A stretch of DNA of 64,000 bases from Ascarosepion bandense (GCA_037127315.1 JBBBDQ010001940.1:400001-464000); one strand, 5' to 3'; shown: positions 49,951 through 61,860, numbered from the stretch's first letter. Numbers and translations: made by a program. Notes: generated by a model not told the origin, from the letters alone.

Positions 49951-50149
49951 ATTAGTAGTACTAGTTGTTGGTCTAGTATTGTAGTAATAAGACCATAGGT
50001 CCATTTGAGAGAAATCCGTTGTTATTTTACTCACTATCCGTCTCTTCCTCTCTTCAGTTTGATCGACATTAAGAAAAAAAATCACGGCGCATGAAGAAGT
50101 ACTGAGGCACGACTCCGCGATCTGCAAGCTTGGAAAATTTTATATTCAC

Positions 50150-51140
50150 GAGGCAGATGTAAGACATGAGGGACAGAGGAAAACAACGCATAACATTCCT
50201 AGTGACAATGAGGTATTCGGTATAGTCAAGGTTGTGTCTTTTCACCGGATCTATTCCACTTGTACAGCGAGACTATTTTGAGGACCCTAGATATTATGCC
50301 AAGATTTGTCATCGAAGGCCACAATTTGAAAAAAAAATGGTATGCAGATGATAAAGTGCTGATTGCAGACACGGAAAGGAGACTACAAGATCTCCTACAT
50401 AAGGTAGCTAAAGAGAGTGACAAAAAAGGACAACAAATAAACTGCAAGAAAACAAGAAGAGCAACCCAAAATGTCAAATACAAGTTGGTGATACTAAAAT
50501 CAAACAGGTACAAAAATTTAAATATCTGGGAAGCGTTCTAACAGAAGACGGAAAGTGCAACACAGGAATCCGAAGGCGAATAGGCATGGCGAAGGATGCA
50601 TTCCAGAAGCTGAGTAGAGTATTAAGAGATAGAAAAATTTCGCTAGAAACAGAGAAGAGAGAACTCTATTGCTATGTAATATCAGTTCTTCAATATGGCA
50701 GTGAATGCTGGACAATATCATCAAAAATGAAGGAAAAACTTGAAGCAACTGAAATGTGGTTCTAGAGAAGGATACTGTGGATATCATGGACCGAGCATTT
50801 GAGCAATGATGAAGTTTTGGAAAGGATGGAAACAAAAAGGAATTTAATATTGAGCATTAGGAAGAGACAACTAAAGTTCCTGGGAAATGTAATGAGGAAG
50901 GAAGGCTTGGGGAACCTGATACTAACAGGCAAGATAGAAAGCAAAAGGTACAGGGAAAAGCAGCTGATAACATATTTGAAGGGCCTGAGCAAATGGATGA
51001 CAGAACGGGGCTTTCGTGGTGTTACAGGAGAAAGCGTGCTAAGAACCACCAGGGATAGGGAGACGTGGAAAGCCATGATCGCCTACGTTCTGAAAGGACA
51101 TGGCACATAAAAGAAGAAGAAGAAGAAGATGAAGAAGAAG
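50150..51140 (+). mobile_element. RTE-like LINE copy F, RT motif C to 3' tail
   Basis: Frames give [39 protein letters not shown] (YADD kept), then after shifts the C-terminal block from 50680. There a TAC to TAG change interrupts the WFYRR motif. LSIRKRQLKFLGNVMRKEG and MIAYVLKGHGT end the ORF at 51110. A GAA trinucleotide tail (51110-51142) follows, as expected for an RTE-type 3' end. Confidence 0.82.
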
Positions 51141-51218
51141 AAGTCTATTGATTAGAAATTAACATCATGTGCGATCAATCAGAAAAAAACTAAGTTCAAT
51201 TTTTCTCGAGTCTATAGG

Positions 51219-51662
51219 ATACAAATCCTATATCATCCAACAGTTAACTAAAACACACAAAGTAAAATTGCGCACCCGCAAAATTGGATCCAAACAACTA
51301 AAAATATTTTGGAAATACTCAGACCAAGGCAAATTTTACAAGCCAGTGTGAAAAGTAACATTCTGGATCCTGATTGGATAGGAAACAGAAAATTGATCTA
51401 TGACGCCAGTCATTTTTTTTTTTTTTTTCACACCTAAAATAAGAATGCCGCTTGAGCTGGTCACATGAAGATAATACACTATTTAACCACGTTCTGTGAC
51501 CGGTCAAAACAGTCAGAATGCGAGCAATATCTGATAGCATCTCGTCACGATGTAAGGAAGAAACTTCAAGCTGACTCGGTCACGTCTCACCGACATACAT
51601 TCATTCTATTTATTCTTCCAATTTTCCTTTCTTCATTTTCACTCCATGCTGCCAAAGAAATT

Positions 51663-51711
<49 letters not shown>

Positions 51712-52092
51712 GGACACTCTAACTGTCTTCGTTAAGTAAAATTTCTTTATTTGTTTTACCTTATTTCTCACCCTGTCGCCAACCCACCAAAAAGGGGAAG
51801 GAACATAAGACTTCACATTCTGCTACTATCAGTATAAGCCCCGGGACACTTAGCTACTTACTACTATCAACCATGAACTCTTAATTTCTGTTGAACATTT
51901 TAAATACTTACAGTTCTCTTTGAACAATTTTAACTACATGCATTTTCTCTATGAACATATTTTTTTCAAACAATAGCGTTCAGTTAACAAAATTTCGCTT
52001 ATATTTTTCTTCTTACAATTTTGTTATTCTGTTAATAAATCTTTACTTTAATGTACAAATGAAACATTTTATCCTTCCACATTTTAATATCC
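51219..52092 (+). repeat. LTR-like repeat, copy A
   Basis: It aligns by eye with 54668-55453 along its length. Shared blocks: CAACAGTTAACTAAAACAC, CTGATTGGATAGGAAA, TTGATCTATGACGCC, CATTCATTCT..TTCTTCCAATTTTCC, ACATTCTGCTACTATCA, and the end CTTCCACATT. It carries an AAC trinucleotide run (51662-51712). The 3' end resembles Gypsy LTR ends of this region. It could be a solo LTR. Confidence 0.65.
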
Positions 52093-52132
52093 AACCTTCA
52101 AACTTCTGATATTTAAATTGTGGGGACATCGG

Positions 52133-53042
52133 TTGTGTTTGACACAAGGCCAATTTGACAAGCATAGCCGATTTGACAAGTCTATTAAAAAATTATTATT
52201 TCACAATATGCTATCCTTGTTTAAATGTATAATCGCCTAGGTTTTTTTAATGCACGTTCTTTTGAGATAAGTGTACTTCTATGTAGACCAGACAATTAGT
52301 GTAAATTTTGTTACAAATATACATCTATTTCGGCTCAGCAGTTAAAAACCGCCAAAATTTGTGAAGGATCCATTTCAAGTTTATGGAATTTTTTCTTATA
52401 TATTGACGAGGGAAAGACATGATCTCAAACTCTAAAAATACCCTAAATAGTAGAGCAGAGCTGCTGAGATTAATTTTTTTAATAAATCCGTCTTAGGTCA
52501 ATAGATATGGGAAGAAGACCTTTTGGCATCAAGGAAAGAAGGCAGGTCAACATCAAAGAAAGGGTTTACACCAATAAAACATCAAGAAGGCTATGTTACC
52601 AGTCGGTTACAGAGAGAGACGAGAGAAATTTGAAGTTCTAGTGAAAATTCTCCTGGTGTTGGACAGCCTAAAACCTTTAATGCCTTATTGTTTTCTCTTT
52701 TCGTTATTTTTAAAATTCTTCGTTTTTTTCTTATGTTAATTTTCCCTATTCTTCGCTGGTGATCCTTTATCGGAAATTATCTTATCTTAATAGACACACA
52801 AAGAAGCTTCGTGCATATTTTTTTCCTAAATTTTCTTTAATTGTAAACTGTTAAATGTTTTATTCCTTTTAAATTTTTTCGTAGTGGTGGCTTTGTGTTT
52901 TATAGTTTGGTGCTTGTTATTGTGTCTTGCTATTCCTACTAAGTTTTTGCGTCTGGCAGATGAGATTGAATTTGGTTGAAATAAAATTATTATGAAGGAG
53001 ATAGCACGATCATGTTTATTAAATTGGCCTTGTGCCAAACAT
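52133..53042. mobile_element. Possible non-autonomous element with terminal inverted repeats
   Basis: TGTTTGACACAAGGCCAATTT near 52135-52160 is the reverse complement, with three differences, of AAATTGGCCTTGTGCCAAAC near 53022-53042. No target duplication was established and no ORF of note lies between. The end motif recalls a dispersed cephalopod repeat to me, from memory only. Confidence 0.45.
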
Positions 53043-53590
53043 AACAGAAGTCCCTACAAGTTAAGCTATCATCGTTAGAAGGTTGGAAAGAATAAAAATG
53101 TTTCGTTTGTATGGTTAAGTGGAAATTTATTTACAGAACAAAATAATATCAATTTGTAGGAAATGAAATTATTAACTGTGTAAAGATTTTTCAAAGAGAA
53201 AGTGTAGTACGGAGTTAAATGAATCCAGAGTTCGTAGTTGTAGCGGAATGTGTGTATGCAAAGATTAACAGGGTAGTAATAAAGTCTGTGTTCCTTTCTT
53301 TCTTTTAGCAGATGGCGAGAAAGTGAAAGGGAAGGTAAAGCAATAAAAGAAAACTGTACTTATCGACGTTAATTTTTAGGAGTCAGTTAAAGTGTCTTAT
53401 TGTTGTTGTCTTCTTCCTTGTTGACGGCGAGAATGATGAGAACTATGAAAAAGAGATAAAGAAAAGTAACACGCAAGAAGGAAAGGGAGAATGAATGTAT
53501 GTCGACGAGACGTCCTGTTCAGCGGCTTGAAATTTCTCCCTTACATTGTGGCGGTGTCTTATCTGATCTCTGCTCTCATCTGACTGATTA

Positions 53591-53902
53591 CACACACACA
53601 CACACACACACACTCTCTCTCTCTCTCTCTCTCTCTTGTTTCCTGTTTAGGATGTGGTTTCCGGCTTTCTCTCTTCCAATCTTTTCACTCTTTTCTTTTT
53701 TTTCTTTTTTTCAATTGGAGTAGATAGGCTAAACTATCGCCCGGTTCACACTCCACCCACGTCTATTGAACAGGTTAAGAGGCTCATCCCTTGTTCCCTG
53801 TTTAGGATCCTAAACAGGGAACAAGGGATGAGTCTCTACACCTGTTCAATAGACGTGGGTGGAGTGTGAACCGGGCGATAGTTTAGTCTATCTACTCCAA
53901 TT
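53591..53902. repeat. CA/TC microsatellite and 95-bp loopless palindrome
   Basis: (CA)n at 53591-53612 runs into (TC)n to about 53636. A fragment TTTAGGATGTGGTTTCCGGC then matches the complement of 58890-58915. From 53713 to 53902 two 95-bp arms are reverse complements with few differences and meet at GGATCC (53805-53810) without a spacer. They include ACGTCTATTGAACAGGT, also found at 58917-58935. Confidence 0.88.
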
Positions 53903-54617
53903 AAAGTCTAGAGACAATAATTTTTAAGAGCAGGTTGGATTTTAAATTTTTTATTGAACAATAGATTTTTTTTCTACTATCTACGAGTAAAGGGAATAGA
54001 ATGTTTGGGTCAGAATTAGGATTAAATAATTGTGCTGTACTTAGTTATATTGTATTAAAAACAAAAATTTAGTATTGTGTGGGTAATTCATTTTATTAAA
54101 ATGATATTAATTTTCTTTTTATTTATGTTAGAGTATAAGTTATAAATGAAACATTGTAATTCATTAAATTTTGAAGAAAATTATTTTGTCTGAGTGAGAT
54201 ACTTAGTGGGACCACACAATAAATAGGTAAATAATGTTAACAGCAAGTTGGGTTTTTTGAAAAAATTACTTCATGAGTAAAAGTGCTGAAATGTTTATGT
54301 TATAATTATGATTAAATAATTATGCTATATTAAAGTATATTATAGTTAAGAAAACTAATTAAGTATTGTGTGAGTCTTTTATTTAATAAAATAATTATTA
54401 ACTTTAAAGTTATAATAAAGCATATGTTATAAATGAAACATTGTAATTTTTTAAAATTTCATTTTCTAAATAACCATGAAATCATCTTTTATTTTCAAAA
54501 ATAAATAATTTTGACCATTTATTTTAGCATATCACCTGAAGAGGAACAATTTTGTTTTGAAACATGAAAATGTTTTTGTAGCGATATTATGCTTTTATAA
54601 ACCATTGTATAAACGAA

Positions 54618-54623
<6 letters not shown>

Positions 54624-54667
<44 letters not shown>
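54624..54667. repeat. AT dinucleotide run
   Basis: A 44-bp alternating AT tract abuts the left end of LTR copy B. Confidence 0.95.
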
Positions 54668-54669
<2 letters not shown>

Positions 54670-55453
54670 CACAAATCCATCCAACAATTAACTAAAACAC
54701 CAAAGGTAAAATTGCACACGCGCAAAAACGGATCAGAACGACTGAAAACATGTTGGAAAAACCCAGACCAGGGTACATTTCCCAATTCGGTGTGAAATTA
54801 AAGATTCTGGATTCTGATTGGATAGGAAATTGCAAATTGATCTATGACCCCGGTCAATTTTTCTTAATATCTAGAAAATGGGCATATGGTTTCGATCCAG
54901 TCACATGACTAAATTTTACTACTTAACCACGTCTCTTGATCGGTCAAATGGGTGTAGGACTATGAGACCACACGCTAAAATGTAACAAAAGAAATTTCAA
55001 GACGCCAACTCTGCCTCATCGACATATATTCATTCTTCCTTCTTCCAATTTTCCTTTCTTCGTCTTCACTCACACGCCGTCAAAGAAAAAAACAACAAGA
55101 AACTTCAACTGACTCCTAGAAACTAAAGTCCGCTAAGTACAATTTCCTTCATTGCTTTACCTTCCTTTTCACTATTTGGCCGGTCATGAAAAGGAAAAGA
55201 ACAGACTTTATTAGTAACATTTTTAATCTTTCTACATATACACATTCTGCTACTATCACCTATAAGCTCTGAATTTCTATGGAATATTTAAGTACTTACA
55301 TTTTCTCTTTGAACATTTAATTAATTAACTACATGCATTTTCTATTCGAGTATTTTACTTCTTACAAATTGGTTATACTGTTTAGTTAATAAAAATTTTA
55401 CTTTAACATACAATACGAAATGTTTTATTCTTCCACATTCCTACATCCAAACG
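54668..55453 (+). repeat. LTR-like repeat, copy B (candidate 5' LTR)
   Basis: It begins TGACACAAATCC and aligns with 51219-52092. It ends in TTCCACATTCCTACATCCA after AT-rich, poly(A)-signal-like sequence. Directly after it GGGCGCCAACTG resembles the usual Gypsy primer-binding site TGGCGCCCAACTG with two changes, which favours a plus-strand 5' LTR. A plus-strand Gypsy integrase remnant lies 0.5 kb further on. Confidence 0.6.
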
Positions 55454-55464
55454 GGCGCCAACTG

Positions 55465-55728
55465 AACTATATATCCCAATTTTCGTCAGACATATTTGCA
55501 TTAAAGGTTCAGACAATATTGTAACAGATACGCTCTGTAATACATTATATATCCCAACTATATATCCCAATTTTCGTCAGACATATTTGCATTAAAGGTT
55601 CAGACAATATTGTAACAGATACGCTCTGTAATACATTATATATCCCAACTATATATCCCAATTTTCGTCAGACATATTTGCATTAAAGGTTCAGACAATA
55701 TTGTAACAGATACGCTCTGTAATACATT
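55465..55728. repeat. 91-bp tandem repeat, 2.9 copies
   Basis: The unit starts AACTATATATCCCAATTTTC at 55465, 55556 and 55647, an exact 91-bp period. The first two units look identical and the third breaks off after AATACATT. Confidence 0.97.
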
Positions 55729-55971
55729 TTCTAAATTTTGAAATTCTCAACTTTGACCTCATCGCAGATGAACAACACAAAGATAGCACATTAGACAAAG
55801 TAAAAAATAAAATAAAATAAAATAAACAAACTTCGTTACGCTTTCACTAAGACGCGTGGTTTTTTAACATTTTCACAACCTCTGACATCCAGAACGTTGA
55901 GATAAGGGCAAACTAATTGTAAGGCTTAACATACAAACAAATATAAGAAACTAGACACAGGCATGTTTCAA

Positions 55972-56470
55972 CTGTCAAAAAATCAGAGATACCAGACATA
56001 TGAAATCGGCATCTGATATATTAACTCGACCAGATGAGAGGTTCGCAACATAACCTATCGATATAACTGGACCATTACCAGATGTAAATGGTTATTCCTA
56101 TCTATTAACTATTATTGATAGATTTACAAGATGGCCTGTTGTTATACCTCTGACGAATATATTTACGAAATCATTGAGAGTCAAACTTATAAGAACCACA
56201 GAATATTATTTTTGTGCCAATGGTTTGGTTAAAAGATTTTATAGGTAGCTTAAAACATCCCTTACAGCAAACTCGCATTCTGGTACCTGATTAGAAAATT
56301 TTCCCTTAGTTTTACTTTCCATACAGAAATGGATTAAATAGAATTTAGGATGCACACTATCCAAAATAGTTTTCGGTACATCAGTAACATTTCCCAAACA
56401 ATTCTGTGGGAAAACCAACTACTTATACCCAATAATTTTCTTTGTAAATGACTTTAAGCAAAGAATGAGT
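55972..56470 (+). mobile_element. Gypsy-type integrase remnant
   Basis: Plus frames give CQKSEIPD, then DITGPLPDVNGYSYLLTIID (first catalytic Asp region), RFTRWPVVIPL. After an internal deletion come TTEYYFCANGLVKRFYR (normally AYHPQSNGLVERxHR) and TVTFPKQF. The segment with the second catalytic Asp is missing, so it cannot be functional. Confidence 0.8.
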
Positions 56471-56689
56471 GATCTAGTTTTTTGCACCAATGTGATGACA
56501 AGTAAGAAACCTCTACACACATAAATACCGTCACAACTATTAATATATATTGTTGCATAATGATGCGGGGGGGGATTCATTTGTTCTATATACACAAGAC
56601 CATTTTAAGTAGTGAATAGCCTGTAGGGATAAGAAATTAATTAAAAGCAACTCTCTTCTTCTCTTTTACAAAAATTCACAATGACGTGT

Positions 56690-57147
56690 GAAATTCTGGT
56701 TTTCCCAAATAGAAAAAGGATTGACCATGTACTTAACGAAAAGGTCGAACCCAGATTTCGCAAGTAGGTGTTAAAATGATTTTTGTCCAATGGGAGCGAA
56801 TTGTAAGACTTGGAAGGACTTGGCAATCCAGTGCTAAATTCAAAAAGACTATATAAATGACCTCGGCGTCAGTCAAGAGTCACAGATGGGAGCCACAAGA
56901 CGAAACAACTAACATGTAACGGCAACTTCAAATCAACCAGGAGATAAGGTCGGGTCGCACCCTGTTCTCTTTCTCCTTATCTATTTCAACAATTACTACT
57001 AGAACATTTTGTACGAACTCTACCCTTAACTTCTTAATGTTTCTAATTGTACATTAACTCCAACAACTTATGTTAGTCTTTCACTTTAATAAATTTCTAT
57101 TTTAACATTCAAAATGTATATTTTATTATTCCACTCTTCTACACTAA
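56690..57147 (+). repeat. Candidate LTR, copy C (different family)
   Basis: It contains a CCAAT (about 56789), a TATATAAATG (about 56850) followed by a GC-richer stretch, and AATAAA at 57088-57093. It ends TCCACTCTTCTACACTAATCC, similar to the ends of copies A and B. It lies downstream of the integrase remnant, where a 3' LTR would be, but its 5' part does not match copy B. Confidence 0.4.
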
Positions 57148-57149
57148 TC

Positions 57150-58425
57150 CACATATTCCAACCTGCTGACAACCAACCTTCTGATGATGAAAACCTTCTG
57201 ATAATTCTGATGATAATTCTGCATAAAACTTGTAAGCTGTAGGGAGTTCGGTTAACTCTCAGACTCTGACACAAGACCGAATCAAAGAAACATTAACCAG
57301 CTCTCTACGCAACAAGCCAACGAAAATATTTTACTATCATTAGAAATAGTAAACAGAACATTGTCTCCATAGAATGAAACTTGCTTAGATTTACCTACAA
57401 AAATTCCAACTGCCACAGAAATGCAGAGACCAGTTGCAACAAACACAAAAATGTTACAACGAAATCTGACAGAAAAGTCATTTAGCTTACTAAATTTAAA
57501 AGATGTACATTGTATTGATAAAATATTTTTCAACATTTATCAATCTGAGGAGGTATTATAGAAAATAAACCCCGTTTCTAATATACATACAACCAGTATT
57601 CTCTACCCAATAACAAACAATATTTAGAAACATGCCAAAAAAGATTCCACAATGTCACGCACACTTTAAATTAAAGGTTAGAATTTAACATCATTATTTA
57701 TATTTAGCCAGTCATAGAAAAATATAATCTTTTTTTCTTGAGCTTACTTTTGAGAAAAATTCTTATAAGAACCTACAAATTTTGACTTTCTTCATGTTGT
57801 TCAAATTCAACAGAAGACATGGCGACATTGCTCCTCATCTCCTCGCAGCGCAATGCTGAAAGAAACATCTGTCAGTGACTTCTAACAACAATAGTAGAAA
57901 TGACCAGTGAACATTCGCTGATCTATACGTCTTTTCTCAAGCAGAGATTTAACTGTGAACGAACTACCCAAAAGGTTTTTTTCTTAACAACAGTTTTTTT
58001 ATTGCGTACCAAATACTAAATGTCTTTTCTCTAACCAAAGCATTTTTTGTGGACTAACTACCCAAAGAGTTTAACTGAACTAATACTGTTTTAATCATTT
58101 TTTATTCTTTTAAATTTATATACATATGCTTGTAAATACAAATGATTTATTTAACAGGCGTACCCATGTTTTTATTTTTATTTTTATTTTATTATTGTTT
58201 TGAATTTAGACGTTCGGACTTTATTAAAACTGAACGACTAAATTTCCTACAAATTTATTTATAAATTTATTTAATCAATTAATCAGTAATTGAAATTACA
58301 ACACTCCTTTGAGCAAAGAGCAGCAATTCTTCACTTTTTAACTTTTAATTTCTAAAGAACAGATCAACAACAAATTTCTCGTGATTAATGTTAAACTTCA
58401 AAATTATTGAACCCATTTGAAGAAG
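57150..58425. other. Intergenic, short repeat traces
   Basis: 57565-57675 matches 48780-48905 (ACCCAATAACAAACAATATTT, then AAACATGCCAAAAAAGATTC). The stretch 58150-58240 (TTATTGTTTTGAATTTAGACG) resembles 22990-23045. Nothing else is recognised. Confidence 0.45.
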
Positions 58426-58809
58426 TCGGAAGCGGGAATTACGATAGAAGAAACTGTTAACATAGAACTTACGGTTACATTTAGCTATTTCAAATGTAAA
58501 ATGATGAAATCTGGATGCTAATCAAGTATTGCACTTAAATTCATAAAGTTTAAGTACCAAGTATAAAAGTTTATTAGAACAATTACCATAAAGGTATTTA
58601 TAGAAAAGGCACATGGAAACTACATTACGTCGCCGAGAAAGTAACAGCAGCTGAGATACCAGGTCAGGATCAATAAAATTGCAGATACTCTTTGGATTTT
58701 ATCAAGAATTTAAAATTTTTATAGCAGGAGCATGAGATAAAATGTGGCAAAAATACTAAAAGCAAGGATGAATGATAGACTTATAAATGTGTAAGTTATA
58801 TATATTTAT

Positions 58810-58935
58810 TTTTTAATCATATCACCCCAAGCAAGGCGGTAACGCCACTGATGCGCAGGGGGCTACTTAAGAGTAAAAAGATTGGAAAAGAGAAAGCCGG
58901 AAACCACATCCTAAACACCTGTTCAATAGACGTGG
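58810..58935 (+). repeat. SINE-like insert with the GGCGGTAACGCC core
   Basis: It starts CACCCCAAGCAAGGCGGTAA, continues with AAAGATTGGAAAAGAGAAAG and CCGGAAACCACATCCTAAAC, and ends near ACGTGGGTTC. It interrupts the CR1-like copy between parts that are contiguous in copy 2. Its second half matches pieces of the palindrome at 53640-53902. Confidence 0.6.
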
Positions 58936-59639
58936 GTTCAAAAGTTGTCTCGCAGAGTAAATCAACTTTCTGAGCAGCAGACCTAGCAATTGATTCAATA
59001 TAATCTTTCCATTTCATGTCAGCAGAAACGTTAGTTTGAGAAGGCACAATGAATCACTATCTTTGAATGTTAGCTTCAGCCATGCCATAGGAAGATAAAA
59101 AGGGTTTGCACCGATGGTTAAAAAAAGGGCAGTTTCCATTTTGGTGGCTTTGAAATTAATAAGTCATTCCATACCTCAGTTAACAACAGAATGTAGTTCA
59201 TTTTTTAGATCAGTTGCATATTTGACCTTCTCAAACCACTCAAACCACTCAAACTTACTATCAAGACAGGAATAAATGTTTGCGCCATCAGCATAGATGC
59301 TGAATTGACAACTTGTGCTATCATAAAGGTCATTTATGAAAATTAGGAACAATATAGGTCTAAAGGTAGAGCCCTGTGGTGGGGAGGACGCCTACATTAA
59401 TGCAAAATGATCTAGAAGAGCGGCCGTTCAAAATATCTTACATTTCGCGCTTTGATAATAAAGAATGAATCAGTTCAAAAATTCACCTAGAGATACCATA
59501 ACCTTTAACTTGTGAAGAAGATCTAATATGTTAAACCCTGTCAAATGCCTTCGAGATATCCAACAGTCTGGGCTTCACCACTCTTATGATATCTAAAGTT
59601 TGATAGATTCTTTCAACAACAACTTTTACTGACCCTTTT

Positions 59640-60290
59640 CGCAAGCCGATGCAAAGTTTGTTTGTCGTCCAATGAAAAGCCCAGCATTATATCCGGGTGT
59701 GAATTCCCAAATGACCTGTTCGGAGCCCCAAAAAACGAAATAAAAAGACGAGACAAGACGGTCGCAGTCAGAAAAATACGAGCGTAATTAACACGTCTCT
59801 CGACAAAAGTCAAGCGATCGTTATTATTATTGTCTCTGTCTTTCTCTCTCACCTCTCAGCTTCTTATTCTCACAATTTACCAGTCTGCATTTTCTTATAT
59901 TTAATAACCGCACAGAACCCTTTTGACTGAGCGAATACTTCAAAAGCACTCCTACCCAACAAACGCTCATACATACATACATACATACATACATACATAC
60001 ATACGTCAACTCTTTTCAACACAGACTGCTACGAACATTTTAACAACCTTGTACCAACCAAAAGACATTACTTTTGTTTGTAAAAATTTAAATTGGTTTA
60101 TATGTATATAAAATTGTTGTTTCTATATACAACTTTATTTTCTTGTTTTGTACCCCTCTTATAGTGGGCTATCTTACAAACAAGGACAAATCAAACGTTG
60201 TTTCAACACGCATACACTTCACTATAACGGATAACCCACTATAGAGATATTTCACCAATTTAGAATTGATTAGAGCCTCTAGATAGAAAA
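59640..60290. other. Insertion inside CR1-like copy 3, CATA microsatellite
   Basis: It separates RT segments that should be adjacent. It contains (CATA)n at 59969-60004 and an inverted pair TATAGTGGGCTATC (about 60163) and GATAACCCACTATA (about 60230). The element type is unknown. Confidence 0.5.
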
Positions 60291-60884
60291 CCAATAGTTA
60301 GAAGCTCGTCTGAGTTCTTACAGACAGGAACAACAAAATCGGATTTCCAACAAGCAGAAAATCAGGAAGCCACAGACACGCAGTATTTAGAGAGAACAGT
60401 AGTCTTTTCTTGACTATTTCAGGGATTCCATCAAATCCGTTTGCTTTGAGGAGATCTAATTTAGAGATGATAGCTGAAACCATGGGCGGATTCATATACA
60501 CATCACTCAACAGGGATTCAATTCTAATTGGAAAATTAAGCAAATTTTATCAGTGGGAAAAATAATACTGCTTGTTTTACATATGGGATAAAAACAAGGG
60601 CTAAAAATTCCTTGTGGGCACAGGAACAACAATCAGTAAAATAGCTCCTGCTCCTGAATACAACCATACTCTCACCGGCTTCAAAGTACATGCAGAAAAT
60701 GACATTTGAAGTGAATTGACTGAATATTGGTATGAGACGTGACTTTACATGATCATTTACACAAGCCAGGACTAAATTACTTATTCTGAGCGCCGACCTT
60801 TTGTTAATTTTAATTTGTCCCTACATACGAAGAACAGAACTGAATTGAACAACACGATAAACATCTGTATTGCCGGCATTAATA

Positions 60885-61505
60885 TGACTTTCAACAAAAC
60901 AACAACTTGAAAAACCTGATTAAATATATTCTAAATCAGGCCAAAGAAATTACACAATCCTTCAAAAATACGGACTTGATCAAAAACCAGACAGAGCACG
61001 ACATAACGATCGGACAACCAGTTAATTATTACTCATGAAGATGCCCCCACATAAATACAACTTTGACAAGAAGGAATTTTAACAAATTCTATGTGAAGGA
61101 ATAATTTGTCCATACACCTCACCACTTTACTTAGTCGATAAATCAGACAGCAACAACTTCAGAATATGCGTCAACTACAGGAAACTAAATTATTAAACCG
61201 TTTCCTGACCGATATCCAGTTCCACATATTGACAATTTTGAATCAGGACTACAGGTGAATGGATATTCTAAAAAATCGACCTCACCAGAGTGTATTACCA
61301 GATCTACCTCCCCAAAGCAGCAGTTATAACATCATTTGAGCTTTATGAATTCTTGAGAATGTTATTTGATTTAAGAAACTTTGCCCAGAGAGTTCAACGC
61401 CTTATCGACAATGCCCTATGTTTATTACTATCCGTATACATGTATATTAGCGACATTCTTATAGCTAGTACACAATGGACACAAACTTGTTTAAATATAC
61501 ACCCA
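60885..61505 (+). mobile_element. Gypsy-type reverse transcriptase remnant
   Basis: Plus frames give NFRICVNYRKLN, DRYPVPHIDNFESGL, then in ORF 61290-61580 VYYQIYLPKAAVITSFELYE, FLRMLFDLRNFAQRVQRLID and VYMYISDILIAS. This is the Gypsy RT order, with the catalytic YIDD replaced by YISD. Frameshifts occur upstream. It is downstream of the integrase remnant, the reverse of pol order, so the two come from different copies or from a rearrangement. Confidence 0.82.
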
Positions 61506-61588
61506 AATAAAATAAGACACCTTGCAAAAACAAAAAATATGGTAAGTCAAAACTATATAGCTTATATAGAATTCGTCTAAGATGAGAT

Positions 61589-61860
61589 AGTATTTACATT
61601 ATTTACACTGTTCGTACTGTTGTCCTCATCTTTATTGCCATGTTTACGACGTTTCGGCCGTTGTACGTTTCTTCAGGTGCTAGGAATTTTGAACCGAACC
61701 TTTATTTCGATCACTGGGGTATATATAATTCTCATTCCATGTGCGAAGACATTTCTGCATGCCATGTACTTGTCTTTAACTCATTTATTTACCACTGCTG
61801 TAGCCAGATATTGAACTCACAACTCTTTGGGTCAAGTCACTGGAACTAACCAATGCCTAT
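61589..61860 (+). repeat. Single end of the 26219-26636 repeat family
   Basis: AGTATTTACATTATTTACAC, then TCATCTTTATTGCCATGTTTAC and CGACGTTTCGGCCGTTG match the left end at 26219. A tRNA-like AGATATTGAACTCAC and GGGTCAAGTCACTGG follow, as in that copy. The right end is absent. Confidence 0.55.

Larger units (their letters stand above)
58430..60545 (-). mobile_element. CR1/jockey-like LINE copy 3, interrupted
   Basis: Minus reading: MVSAIISKLDLLKANGFDGIP (60543-60298, RT start), then an insertion (about 59640-60290), then RLLDISKAFDRV (motif A), FLIFINDLY and FSIYADGANIYS (motif C, YADD changed to YADG), then MKWKDYIESIARSAAQKV. The 3' part shared with copies 1 and 2 reaches 58430. A SINE-like insert sits at 58810-58930. 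Stops are frequent. Confidence 0.78.
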
